Origin: Roseateles amylovorans
GTDB taxonomy: Bacteria > Pseudomonadota > Gammaproteobacteria > Burkholderiales > Burkholderiaceae_C
Direction: 5' to 3'
Assembly (NCBI RefSeq): GCF_025398155.2
Contig: NZ_CP104562.2
Location: 1,984,001-2,048,000 of the forward strand
Length of the DNA stretch: 64,000 bases
The translations under genes and the position numbers were made by a program. Within the stretch, counting starts at the first letter, position 1. Each line of letters opens with the position of its first letter. This document shows positions 24,729 to 33,189 of the stretch, in pieces. The notes under the pieces were generated by a model, which was given only the letters and a program-made list of their open reading frames with translations, did no database searches and had not been told where the DNA came from.

Positions 24729-26780
24729 ATGAGTTCCACCCCCATCCTCCAAAGCCTGATCGCCGGACGCTGGATCGGCACCTCCGCCGCCCGCTCGCTG
24801 CACAGCGCGATCAACGGCCGCGCCGTCGCTCAGACCCATGCCGATGAGATCGACTTCGGCGAGAGCCTGGCCTTCGCACGTCGACAGGCCTTGCCCGCGA
24901 TGCTGGCGCTCGACTTCCAGCAGCGCGCCGCGATCCTCAAGGCGCTGGCCAATGAGCTGATGGCGAGCAAGGAAACGCTCTACACCATCTCCGCCCACAC
25001 CGGCGCCACCCGGGCCGATTCCTGGATCGACATCGAAGGCGGCATCGGCACCCTGTTCGCCTATGCGTCGATGGGCCGCCGCGAACTGCCCTCCAGCAAC
25101 CTCGTCCACGAAGGGCCCGCCACGGCCCTCGGCAAGGTCGGCCAGTTCATGGGCACCCATGTGCTGGTGCCCAAGCGCGGCGTCGCGGTCCACATCAATG
25201 CCTTCAACTTCCCGATGTGGGGCATGCTGGAAAAGTTCGCGCCCAGCTTCCTCGCGGGCATGCCCTGCATCGTCAAGCCCGCGACCGCCACCAGCTATGT
25301 GGCCGAAGCCTGCGTCCGCCTGATCGAGGCCACCGGGCTGCTGCCGGCCGGCACGCTGCAACTGGTCATCGGCAGTTCCGGCGATCTGCTGGATCGGCTG
25401 GAAGAAACCGACGTGGTCACCTTCACCGGCTCGGCCGATACCGCCGCCCAGTTGCGGGTGAATCCCAACCTGATCCGTCGCTCGGTGCCGTTCAATGCCG
25501 AAGCGGACAGCCTGAACTGCTCGATCCTGGCGCCCGATGTGCAAGCCGGCGATCCGGAATTCGATCTGTTCGTCAAGGAAGTGCTGCGCGAGATGAGCGC
25601 CAAGGCCGGCCAGAAGTGCACCGCCATCCGCCGCGCGATCGTGCCCGCCGCCCAGGTGGATGCGGTGGCGGCCGCGCTGCGGGAACGGCTGTCGAAGATC
25701 AAGATTGGCGATCCGGCGATCGAGGGCGTGCGCATGGGGGCGCTGGCCTCCAAGGCGCAGCAGGCCGATGTGGCCGAGCGGCTGGCGCAACTGGCGCAAG
25801 GCAATGAAGTCATCTTCGGCGAGCGCGACGGTTTCGCTCCGTTGGGCGAGGGCGTGGGCGAGGGCGCGTTCTTCCCGCCGACGCTGCTGCTGTGTCGCGA
25901 TGCGCTGCGCAACGAGGCGGTCCATCAGGTCGAGGCCTTCGGTCCTGTGTCCACGCTGATGACCTACGACGATTTCGATGAAGCGCTGGCGCTGGCGGCC
26001 AAGGGCCGTGGCAGCCTGGTCGGCTCGGTCATCACCCGCACGCCGGCCCTGGCGGCCCAGGCGGTCTATCAGGCCGCGGCCTTCCACGGCCGTCTGCTGG
26101 TGCTGGACCGCGAGGCCGCCGCCGAATCCACCGGCCATGGCTCCCCGCTGCCGATGCTCAAGCATGGCGGTCCGGGTCGCGCTGGCGGCGGGGAGGAACT
26201 GGGGGGCATCCGCGCGGTGAAGCACTATCTGCAGCGCTGTGCGGTGCAGGCCTCGCCCACGATGCTCACCGCGATCACCGGTGAATATGTGCGCGGCGGC
26301 AAGGTGAATGAAGACGCGATTCATCCGTTCCGCAAGTATTTCGAAGAGATCCAGGTCGGCGATTCGCTGCTCACCCATCGCCGCACCGTGTCGGAGGCGG
26401 ACATCGTCAACTTCGGCGGCATCAGCGGCGACTTCTTCTACATGCACTTCGACGAGGTGGCCGCCAAGGACACCCAGTTCGGGCAGCGCATCGCGCACGG
26501 CTATTTCGTGCTGTCGGCGGCGGCCGGCCTGTTCGTGTCTCCGGCGCCCGGCCCGGTGCTGGCGAACTACGGGCTGGACACGCTCCGCTTCGTGAATCCG
26601 GTGGCGATCGGAGACACCATCCAGGCGCGCCTGACCTGCAAACGCCGCATCGATCGCGGCAATCGGCCGGACCAGCCGCCGCAAGGCGTCGTCGCCTGGG
26701 ACGTGCAGGTCATGAACCAGCGCGGCGAACTGGTGGCGAGCTATGACATCCTGACGCTGGTGGCGAAGAAGGCGGCCTGA
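24729..26780 (+). CDS. paaZ: PaaZ, bifunctional ring-opening enzyme (aldehyde dehydrogenase plus hydratase)
   Basis: PaaZ opens oxepin-CoA and oxidises the resulting semialdehyde. The N-terminal aldehyde dehydrogenase domain (about residues 1-525) has the catalytic Glu in FNAEADSLN (Glu258) and Cys in GQKCTAIRR (Cys297). The C-terminal MaoC-type hydratase domain (about 545-680) shows VNFGGISGDFFYMHFDE and FGQRIAHGYFVLS. The length of 683 residues matches the family. It lies downstream of paaR and the binding protein. No paaF, paaH or paaJ genes for the later beta-oxidation steps are in the window. Confidence 0.97.
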   Translation: MSSTPILQSLIAGRWIGTSAARSLHSAINGRAVAQTHADEIDFGESLAFARRQALPAMLALDFQQRAAILKALANELMASKETLYTISAHTGATRADSWIDIEGGIGTLFAYASMGRRELPSSNLVHEGPATALGKVGQFMGTHVLVPKRGVAVHINAFNFPMWGMLEKFAPSFLAGMPCIVKPATATSYVAEACVRLIEATGLLPAGTLQLVIGSSGDLLDRLEETDVVTFTGSADTAAQLRVNPNLIRRSVPFNAEADSLNCSILAPDVQAGDPEFDLFVKEVLREMSAKAGQKCTAIRRAIVPAAQVDAVAAALRERLSKIKIGDPAIEGVRMGALASKAQQADVAERLAQLAQGNEVIFGERDGFAPLGEGVGEGAFFPPTLLLCRDALRNEAVHQVEAFGPVSTLMTYDDFDEALALAAKGRGSLVGSVITRTPALAAQAVYQAAAFHGRLLVLDREAAAESTGHGSPLPMLKHGGPGRAGGGEELGGIRAVKHYLQRCAVQASPTMLTAITGEYVRGGKVNEDAIHPFRKYFEEIQVGDSLLTHRRTVSEADIVNFGGISGDFFYMHFDEVAAKDTQFGQRIAHGYFVLSAAAGLFVSPAPGPVLANYGLDTLRFVNPVAIGDTIQARLTCKRRIDRGNRPDQPPQGVVAWDVQVMNQRGELVASYDILTLVAKKAA

Positions 26781-26857
26781 GCGCGTGCCGGAGGCCATGC
26801 GGTGACGCAACGACGCGGCAACTCGTGCGCCGTGGCCCGTGCGGCGCGTCTCGTGCC

Positions 26858-26940
26858 GTGATCTGTGATCTGTGATCTGCGAGCGGTGAGCGGTGAGCGG
26901 TGAGCGGTGAGCGGTGAGCGGTGAGCGGTGAGCGGTGAGC
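26858..26940. repeat. Compound heptanucleotide repeat array downstream of paaZ
   Basis: Three copies of GTGATCT (26858-26878) are followed by eight perfect copies of GAGCGGT (26881-26936). Degenerate related words (AGCCGTGAG, AGCCGCCAG) continue to about 26968. Both repeat units are seven bases, so the second may have grown from the first. The array lies in a 299-base spacer between paaZ and a small membrane-protein gene. No spacer-repeat structure exists, so this is not CRISPR. Confidence 0.9.
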
Positions 26941-27079
26941 CACCAGCCGCCAGCCGTGAGCCGTGAGCTGCCCCCTCGGTGCTGAGGCAAAAGCGAAGTC
27001 TGCGGCTGGCCCGACCCGCTTGAGCGTGCGGTGTCCGGCCGCCACACTGCGGGCTTCTTTCACCGTCAACAGGACTACC

Positions 27080-27247
27080 GTGGACGAGATCAGCACCCCT
27101 TTCCTTGTCGGCCTCGTCTTCTCGGTCACCTTGGCCATCGTGGCCGGGATGGCCTGGAAAGGCGGCAACGAACGGCGCGATGTGGCCTTCCTGGCGTCGA
27201 CCGCAGGCGTAGGCGGACTGTGTACGGTGATCGCGGCGCTCGCCTGA
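27080..27247 (+). CDS. Small two-helix membrane protein, unrecognised
   Basis: This is a possible 55-residue protein starting at GTG 27080 with AGGA five bases upstream. It shows two hydrophobic segments (TPFLVGLVFSVTLAIVAGMAW and VAFLASTAGVGGLCTVIAALA) joined by a charged loop (KGGNERRD), consistent with an inner-membrane hairpin. I do not recognise a family. The frame is open upstream for another ~39 codons, but that part is not protein-like. It sits between the heptamer array and a response regulator gene. Confidence 0.45.
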   Translation: MDEISTPFLVGLVFSVTLAIVAGMAWKGGNERRDVAFLASTAGVGGLCTVIAALA

Positions 27248-27274
27248 TCGGTAGACGACAGCGCAGCCGCGTGC

Positions 27275-27310
27275 GAGGGCGATACCGACCGTTGCCATCG
27301 GAACGCCCTC
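27275..27310. terminator. Two-tier hairpin between the small ORF and the response regulator
   Basis: GAGGGCG (27275-27281) pairs with CGCCCTC (27304-27310), and inside it CCGA pairs with TCGG. It could end transcription from the small gene upstream. No T-run is present. Confidence 0.35.
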
Positions 27311-27388
27311 AGACGCCAGCGGAGAAGAGATCGCGGGCCACAATGCATGAGCGTCGTCGTACAAGTCGGCGCTCACATGAGGTCAGGC

Positions 27389-27778
27389 ATGCGCGTCTTT
27401 CTTGTCGAGGATTCCGAATACATCCGCCAGCAGTTCCTTCGCCTGTTCGAAGGCGTACCGTATGTGACGGTGGTCGGCCAGGCATCGACGGAAGATGAGG
27501 CGGTGGACGGCATCACGACCCTGGCGCCGGACGTGGTGCTGGTCGACCTCAACCTGCAGACCGGCTCCGGCATGCATGTGCTCAGCCGGTCGCGTCGTGC
27601 GGGCTTTTCGGGCAAGCTGTTCGTGCTGAGCAGCCGCGATCCCGACTTCTACCAATCGCTGTGCGAGCGCCACGGCGCGGACGGGTTCTACGACAAGGCC
27701 CATGACCAGCAGAAGTTGCTCGACGATCTTCAGGCGCTCAAGGCCCTGAAGACCGCCGCCGAGGCCAAAGGCCACTGA
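27389..27778 (+). CDS. Single-domain response regulator (CheY-like)
   Basis: This 129-residue receiver domain has no output domain. Counted from the ATG at 27389, the acidic residues are in VEDS (Asp8), the phospho-acceptor is Asp53 in VLVDLNLQTGSG, the switch Ser is in VLSSRD (81/82) and the Lys is in FYDKAHD (Lys103). GAGG seven bases upstream supports this start over ATGs at 27347 and 27377. No histidine kinase is adjacent. Such proteins act by protein-protein contact, so the partner must be encoded elsewhere. Confidence 0.88.
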   Translation: MRVFLVEDSEYIRQQFLRLFEGVPYVTVVGQASTEDEAVDGITTLAPDVVLVDLNLQTGSGMHVLSRSRRAGFSGKLFVLSSRDPDFYQSLCERHGADGFYDKAHDQQKLLDDLQALKALKTAAEAKGH

Positions 27779-27917
27779 CGTCCCCGCCCCACGCCGGCGC
27801 CGGCCCGCCGCTCCCCATGCGCTGATGTCTTCATTCGGCCACCCGGTGCGTCGAGCCGCCGTGCGCTCGTGAGGTGGTTCACCCGCCCTCCCGCGCGGCA
27901 CGTTCCCGCTGACCTGC

Positions 27918-30308
27918 TCAGGCGCTCACGCCATTCAGGTCGCTCTGGTCGCTTACGTCCCTCAAGCCCCTCACGTCCCTCACGTCGTGCCGTGTCTTCG
28001 GTCGCGTCACCGAAAGACTCGGCGACCACCACGTCGGCAACAGGCGCTGCACCTCGGCGCGGGCGAACCGATCGTCGATCAGGTGGATCACACCGCGGTC
28101 ATGGGTGGTGCGGATCACGCGGCCGGCGGCCTGCACCACCTTCTGCAGGCCGGGGTAGAGGTAGGTGTAGTCATAGCCGTCGCCGAACAGCTGATCCATG
28201 CGTTGCCGGATCTGCTCATTGACCGGGTTCACCTGCGGCAGGCCCAGCGTCGAGAGGAAGGCGCCGATCAGGCGCCGGCCCGGCAGGTCCACCCCTTCCG
28301 CAAAAGCCCCACCGAGCACGGCGAAGCCCACGCCGCGGCTGTCGTCGGTGAAGCTGTCCAGGAACTGGCGTTGGGCCGGCTCGCTCATGCGGCGGGATTG
28401 GCGCCATTGCGGCACCTCCGGGTGGCGCTGGGCCAGCAGATCCGCCACCTGCTGCAGATAGTCGTAGCTGCTGAGGAAGGCGAGGTAGTTGCCCGGCGCG
28501 CGGCGGAACTGCTCGGCGATCAGATCCGCGATGGGCTGCAGCGACGCCTGACGATGCTGATAGCGGGTCGAGATGTGCCCGGAGATCTGAACCTGCAGCT
28601 GGGACGCGTCGAAGGGCGAGCCCACGTCAATGCGGACATGGTTCTCCGGCAGCCCCAGCAGGTCGGCATGGAAGGCATGCGGCTGCAAGGTGGCAGAGAA
28701 CAGCGTGCTGGTGTGCGCCGCCTGGAGCCGCGGACGCAGGAAGCTGGCCGGCACGATGTTGCGGATGCACAAGGTGGACCGTCCCGGTTTGGCGAACGGC
28801 CCGGTCGGCTTTTGCAGGTCGACCATCGAATGCGGGCCGAAGGACTCCGCAGCGCGGATCAGATGCAGCGCCTCGAAATGGAAGGCCAGCAGTTCCGGGT
28901 CCGCCGTGTCGGGCTGCTGGGCCAGATGCTCGGCGATCACGCCGCTGCAATGCTGCACCGCCGTCAGCAGGGCTTCGGGCACGCGGTCATAGGCGGTGTA
29001 GTCGTCGGTCTGCGCCTTGTCGAGCGCGCGCCATTGGCGACTGACCTTGTCCAGCGCCTTGCGCACCAGCGCTGAAGCCGAGGCGCTCGGCGAGTGCCGC
29101 GCCTGTTGCAGCAACTCGGGCGACAGGGTGGCGCTGAACATCTTGCGGCCGCGCTCGACGAGGTTGTGCGCCTCGTCCACCAGCACGGCCACCCGCCATT
29201 GGTTCTCCTGCGTCAGCCCGTGGAGCAACGCGCCGTGATCGAAGTAGTAGTGGTAGTCGCCGACGATCACATCCGCCCAGCGCGCCAGCTCCTGGCTCAG
29301 GTAGTACGGGCAGAGGCCGTGGGCCAGCGCGGCTTCTCGCACGGCTTCGCGGGTCCAGGTGGCGCCGTGTTCCGGCGCCGTGCCCAGTGCCGCCGAACGC
29401 GCGGCGGGAAGACGGTCATAGAAGCCGCGGGCGAGGGGACAGGCGTCGCCGTGGCAGGCCTTGTCGGGATGCTCGCAACTCTTGTCGCGTGCCACCATCT
29501 CCAGGACCCGCAGCGGTGCCGCGGCCGGGTCCGATGCATCGCCGCCCTGCAGGCGCGCCAGCGCATCCAGGGCGGTCTGTCGTCCCGAGGTCTTGGCGGC
29601 GAGGAAGAACACCTTGTCCAGCCGCTGCCCGGGCGTGGCCTTCAACAGCGGGAACAGCGTCGCGAGGGTTTTGCCGATGCCTGTAGGCGCCTGCGCCAGC
29701 AGGCAGCGTCCCCCGGCGGCCGCCCGGTACACCGCCTCGGCCAGGGTCCGCTGGCCGGTGCGGAAATCGCCGAACGGAAAGCGCAAGGCTTGCAGGGCCG
29801 TATCGAGCGCCTGCCGATGCGCCAACTGCGCCATCGCCCAGACCAGGAAGCGCTCGCAGTGCGCGTCGAAATGCGCGCGCAGTTCGGCGGCGCTGCAGTG
29901 TTCGACCAGCACGGTCTCTTCGCTGCGGCCCAGTTCCAGATAGACCAGCGCGACATCCAGGCTCTCCCAGCCTTCGGCCTCGCACACCAGCCATCCGTAG
30001 ATCTTGGCCTGGGCCCAATGCAGATGACGATGGGTGGGCCGCTGCCGTTCCAGGCTGCCGCGATAGGTCTTGATCTCCTCGACACGTCGACGGATCGGAT
30101 CGACCCCATCGGCGCGGCCTCGCACCCGGAGTGCGCCGTGGTCGCCGGTCAACGACACCTCTTTGCGGTAGCTCTCGCCGCGGCGTTCGTACACCAGGGT
30201 GTGACCGGCAATGCCCTCCTGCGCGGTCGGCGCCGGGGTGAAGCGCAGATCCAGATCGCCTTGCTTGGCGGTGAACGCGCAGAGTTCGCGGACGGAGACC
30301 GTGTACAT
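27918..30308 (-). CDS. Cas4-like nuclease fused to an XPD/DinG-type Fe-S DNA helicase
   Basis: This 796-residue protein appears to combine two activities. Residues ~60-110 match a PD-(D/E)XK nuclease: GRADGVD (Asp67), EEIK (Glu78, Lys80) and QAKIYGWL (Gln100, Tyr104), as in Cas4/RecB nucleases. From ~180 a superfamily-2 helicase follows, with Walker A APTGIGKT (207-214), four cysteines for a 4Fe-4S cluster (278, 285, 290, 333) and a DEAH box at 378-381. Helicases of this type act 5'-3' on damaged or structured DNA. It is the third gene behind a consensus LexA box, with a 99-base gap after the second gene, so SOS induction is likely. Confidence 0.9.
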   Translation of the reverse strand: MYTVSVRELCAFTAKQGDLDLRFTPAPTAQEGIAGHTLVYERRGESYRKEVSLTGDHGALRVRGRADGVDPIRRRVEEIKTYRGSLERQRPTHRHLHWAQAKIYGWLVCEAEGWESLDVALVYLELGRSEETVLVEHCSAAELRAHFDAHCERFLVWAMAQLAHRQALDTALQALRFPFGDFRTGQRTLAEAVYRAAAGGRCLLAQAPTGIGKTLATLFPLLKATPGQRLDKVFFLAAKTSGRQTALDALARLQGGDASDPAAAPLRVLEMVARDKSCEHPDKACHGDACPLARGFYDRLPAARSAALGTAPEHGATWTREAVREAALAHGLCPYYLSQELARWADVIVGDYHYYFDHGALLHGLTQENQWRVAVLVDEAHNLVERGRKMFSATLSPELLQQARHSPSASASALVRKALDKVSRQWRALDKAQTDDYTAYDRVPEALLTAVQHCSGVIAEHLAQQPDTADPELLAFHFEALHLIRAAESFGPHSMVDLQKPTGPFAKPGRSTLCIRNIVPASFLRPRLQAAHTSTLFSATLQPHAFHADLLGLPENHVRIDVGSPFDASQLQVQISGHISTRYQHRQASLQPIADLIAEQFRRAPGNYLAFLSSYDYLQQVADLLAQRHPEVPQWRQSRRMSEPAQRQFLDSFTDDSRGVGFAVLGGAFAEGVDLPGRRLIGAFLSTLGLPQVNPVNEQIRQRMDQLFGDGYDYTYLYPGLQKVVQAAGRVIRTTHDRGVIHLIDDRFARAEVQRLLPTWWSPSLSVTRPKTRHDVRDVRGLRDVSDQSDLNGVSA

Positions 30309-30407
30309 GAGCGGGAAGGGCGTGGCGCGGGATCAGCGTCGGAGTCGGAGAAGGCGTGGGCGTCGGCGTCGTACTTGGAAGCGGAAGCGTGCTCCGACGC
30401 GGCGATC

Positions 30408-30833
30408 TCAGTCCGGTGTCGGTGTGTCGGGCGCGGGAACGATCTTCACCAGCTTGGCCGATGGAAAGGCGCGCCGCACCGCCTGGCTGGCGCTGGCCAA
30501 GGCGTCTTCGGCGGAGGTGGCATGGCGGATGAACTGCAGCTCCAGCAGGCCGGTGACGCTGGCACCGACCAGCGTTTCGGTGCAGCCCGACGCTTCCAGT
30601 CGCTCCATCACGGCTTCCACCCACGCGTCGTGCTCATCAATCTCGTAGCGGAGCGTGAACTCAAAGCCCATCGTGGCCCGCGTCTGCGCCAGCTGCTGGG
30701 CCACCGAGCTGCCCGTCACCACCGCCAGCGCGGACCGCTCCCCAAAGGCGTCATCGCCGTCCGTGGCGCGGCGCTGGCCGCCCGGCGGCGTGCCGGCGGG
30801 CGGGCTCGGATCTTCATCCGCCGACATGCTCAA
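30408..30833 (-). CDS. Unknown small protein in an SOS-boxed operon
   Basis: This is a 141-residue protein I cannot assign. Residues 1-45 are polar and low in complexity. From ~55 there is a compact alpha/beta domain (FEFTLRYEIDEHDAWVEAVMERLEASGCTE, then LELQFIRHATSAEDALASASQAVRRAFPSAKLVKIVPAP). From memory it resembles the N-terminal domain of some small helix-turn-helix regulators, but the DNA-binding part is missing; low confidence. Its start overlaps the stop of the upstream gene by four bases (ATGA), so the two are translationally coupled and should work together. Confidence 0.75.
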   Translation of the reverse strand: MSMSADEDPSPPAGTPPGGQRRATDGDDAFGERSALAVVTGSSVAQQLAQTRATMGFEFTLRYEIDEHDAWVEAVMERLEASGCTETLVGASVTGLLELQFIRHATSAEDALASASQAVRRAFPSAKLVKIVPAPDTPTPD

Positions 30834-31099
30834 TGCTCCAGCTCGCCAGCGGCCAGTTCGTCGTGAGACGGGCGGGGCAGGTCGGCCTCATCATGGGCCA
30901 CCGTGCGCTGGCTGAGCTGGAAGCGATGCAGCTCGGCCCGATGGCTGGGCTGGGCATGGATCATCCGCCGTGCCTGGGCGATGGCGGCCCGATGTTCAGG
31001 ACGGCGCCGCGCCCAGTCCGCCAGCAACGCGCCGTGGCGTTCCGGGTAGACCGACCACCAGCTCACGATCGATTCCGCATCATTCAGATCAAGCAACAT
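30830..31099 (-). CDS. Unknown 89-residue protein, first gene behind a LexA box
   Basis: This small, probably all-helical protein is Arg/His/Ala-rich (MLLDLNDAESIVSWWSVYPE, then HGALLADWARRRPEHRAAIAQARRMI). The ATG at 31099 has a GAGGAG ribosome site just upstream. An upstream open frame beyond it crosses the regulatory region and was rejected. I do not recognise a family. It lies 41 bases downstream of a consensus LexA box and is coupled by ATGA overlap to the next gene, so it should be among the first products of an SOS-induced transcript. Confidence 0.8.
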   Translation of the reverse strand: MLLDLNDAESIVSWWSVYPERHGALLADWARRRPEHRAAIAQARRMIHAQPSHRAELHRFQLSQRTVAHDEADLPRPSHDELAAGELEH

Positions 31100-31140
31100 G
31101 GAAGGCTCCTCAGCAGCAGTAGGTAGTAGGTGCTGAGTGG

Positions 31141-31160
31141 TACTGTACACAAATACAGTA
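31141..31160 (-). promoter_or_regulatory. Consensus LexA (SOS) box
   Basis: TACTGTACACAAATACAGTA has the LexA core CTGT-N8-ACAG with symmetric flanks (TA..TA). It matches the classic proteobacterial SOS box at 16 or more of 20 positions. It is 41 bases upstream of the minus-strand operon start at 31099. It could in principle also act on plus-strand transcripts, but the next plus gene starts 289 bases away. Confidence 0.9.
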
Positions 31161-31448
31161 TTGCCGGCGAATGATTTGCGGGTGGCAACAACCTCGCCGT
31201 GGGAATGGGGGGCCCGGAACGGGCTGGGCCGCCTGCGCTGCGGGTGGCGGGCCGATGGGCTGCGCGGGGCCGCCGGTGCGGTCTTTCTGGATGGGCGGGG
31301 CCCAGGGTCTGCGGGGGATTCAGGGAGGCTGAACGTTCTTGCATGCGAAGATGACCGTTGCACTCACCCGTTCACCGCATCGCATCGCATCGGGCTCCGT
31401 ACGCGCCAGCGTCGAACCGTGTTTGACGATCCACTGCCCAAGGCCCTG

Positions 31449-32288
31449 ATGAAAACACCTCCGCGACTCCAATCCCTGATCGAGGAAGGCCTGATCGATT
31501 CGGTCGTGCGCCAGTTGATGAGCGGCAAGGAGGCGCTGGTCTACGTGGTGCGCTGCGGCGACGAGACCCGCTGTGCCAAGGTTTACAAGGAGGCCACCCA
31601 GCGCAGCTTCCGGCAGGCGGTGGACTACACCGAGAACCGCCGCACGAAGAACAGCCGCCAGGCGCGCGCCATGGCCAAGGGCACGAAGTTCGGCCGGCAG
31701 GCCCAGGAGGCCGCCTGGCAGAACGCGGAGGTGGATGCGCTGTATCGGCTCGCGGCTGCGGGCGTGCGGGTGCCACAACCCTACAACTTCATGGACGGCG
31801 TGCTCTTGATGGAGCTGGTGGCGGATGAGCACGGCGATGCCGCGCCCCGCCTCAACGGCGTGATGTTCACCGCAGACGAAGCCCGCACCCACCACCGCAG
31901 CCTGCTGGTGGAGGTGGTGCGCATGCTCTGCGCCGGGGTGGTGCACGGGGACCTGTCCGAATTCAACATCCTGCTCGCCAGCGATGGACCGGTGATCATC
32001 GACCTGCCGCAGGCGGTGGATGCGGCGGGCAACAACCACGCCAAGCGCATGCTGCTGCGGGACGTGGCCAACCTGCGCGATTTCTTCGGCGGCTTTGCGC
32101 CGGACCTGCTGACCACCGACTACGGCCACGAGATCTGGGCGCTGTATGAGGCGGGTGCGCTGCATCCCGACACGCCGTTGACCGGCCAGTTCAAGCGGGC
32201 GACCGGCCCGGTGGACCTCGGCGAGGTGATCCGCGAGATCGACGACGCCCGGGACGAGGAAGTGGCGCGGCAGCAGCGCATGCAGTGA
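31449..32288 (+). CDS. RIO-family protein kinase (RIO1-like)
   Basis: This 279-residue atypical serine kinase has the RIO catalytic features: an ATP-binding lysine in CAKVYKE (Lys44), the catalytic loop VVHGDLSEFNILL (Asp168, Asn173) and the metal-binding IIDLPQAVD (Asp185). Bacterial RIO kinases are poorly characterised. The frame is open upstream back to 31137, but the start at 31449 (MKTPPRLQSLIEEG) gives the expected N-terminus. The upstream residues are Arg/Gly-rich and overlap the regulatory spacer. The gene stands alone. Confidence 0.92.
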   Translation: MKTPPRLQSLIEEGLIDSVVRQLMSGKEALVYVVRCGDETRCAKVYKEATQRSFRQAVDYTENRRTKNSRQARAMAKGTKFGRQAQEAAWQNAEVDALYRLAAAGVRVPQPYNFMDGVLLMELVADEHGDAAPRLNGVMFTADEARTHHRSLLVEVVRMLCAGVVHGDLSEFNILLASDGPVIIDLPQAVDAAGNNHAKRMLLRDVANLRDFFGGFAPDLLTTDYGHEIWALYEAGALHPDTPLTGQFKRATGPVDLGEVIREIDDARDEEVARQQRMQ

Positions 32289-32429
32289 CCGCCGCCAGCG
32301 GGCGACGGTCTGCGGGATCGCCTGCGTCGCACAGGCGGCCAATGGCAACACCTGGCACATGCGCGGGGGCGCGCTGAGGTTGAAGCGGTGCCCGTCCCTC
32401 AGCGCCCGGGCCTGTGTGCCGGTGCGCCC

Positions 32430-33035
32430 TCAGCGGTAGGGCGTCTCCAATCGTGCCAGCACCGTCGGCTGGCCCTTCGCATCCAGTCCGAGCACCAGCC
32501 CTTCCGCGGACGCTGTGTCGGTGTTCACCAGCGCGCTCAGCACAAACATGTGGGTGACCCAGACCTCGAATTCGCCTGGGCGTCGGGCGGCTTCAGCCAG
32601 CGAGCGGCGAAGCGTGTCGAGCGATTGGGCATAGGTCGCCGCATCGACGCCCTCCGGCGACCCCAGCGCTGGCCACGCCTGGACGCGGCCGAAGGCCAGC
32701 GTCGCCGTGTCCATGCATCGGCACCAGGGGCTGCTGCGCACCTGCGCGGGCGTCAGGCCGGCGGCCTTCAGGCGCTGGCCCAGGGCCCGGGCCTGATGGC
32801 GGCCGTCCTCGCTGAGGTTGCGCTGGGTGCTGCACTCGCCGAGTTTGAAGCCGGGCGGGTCGAAGGTGCCGGGCGCCCGGGCATGGCGCATGGCCAACAC
32901 CACGCCGCCCCGCTTGAGCAGTGCGAGCGCCTCGGCGCCAGCAGCGGCCGGTGGCGGACTCTCGGCAAATCCGACTCGTGAGGCCAGCGTGGCGGAAACG
33001 GCGCATGACAGCGCGAGGAGTTGGCGTCGGTCCAT
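32430..33035 (-). CDS. Exported histidine phosphatase family protein
   Basis: This 201-residue protein has a signal peptide (MDRRQLLALSCAVSATLAS, cleavage near AFA/ES-like site VGFAES). The phosphatase motif is LAMRHARAP with the nucleophile His, followed by QRNLSEDGRHQARALG and a late His in VWVTHMFVLSAL. Substrate is unknown; secreted members are often annotated as general phosphohistidine-fold phosphatases. The ATG at 33035 was chosen over 33107 because it places the signal peptide at the N-terminus. It is divergent from nadB. Confidence 0.88.
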   Translation of the reverse strand: MDRRQLLALSCAVSATLASRVGFAESPPPAAAGAEALALLKRGGVVLAMRHARAPGTFDPPGFKLGECSTQRNLSEDGRHQARALGQRLKAAGLTPAQVRSSPWCRCMDTATLAFGRVQAWPALGSPEGVDAATYAQSLDTLRRSLAEAARRPGEFEVWVTHMFVLSALVNTDTASAEGLVLGLDAKGQPTVLARLETPYR

Positions 33036-33189
33036 GGGCGGATTCTGCGGTGCTCCGCATGCACCCTGCCGCACAAGGGTTACCGCGCCGTGGGGCCGGC
33101 GCCGCACGGCGGATTCAGCCTGAAACCCGACGTTTCGGTTCCCTCCTTAGAATCGCGACTCCCAAGCGATGACGCCCGGTGACCGGGCG

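Noticed and set aside
26881..26940. Repeat array as a CRISPR candidate
   Set aside because: The units are seven bases with no spacers and no cas genes nearby.
24624..27047. 807-codon minus-strand open frame opposite paaZ
   Set aside because: It is a compositional shadow. Its repeated HRSPLTA segment is only the heptamer repeat array read as protein.
29094..30866. 590-codon plus-strand open frame opposite the helicase
   Set aside because: It overlaps the conserved helicase and the SOS operon genes and has no domain.
31137..31448. Upstream extension of the RIO kinase frame across the LexA box
   Set aside because: The added residues are not kinase-like, overlap the SOS regulatory region, and the normal N-terminus begins at 31449.
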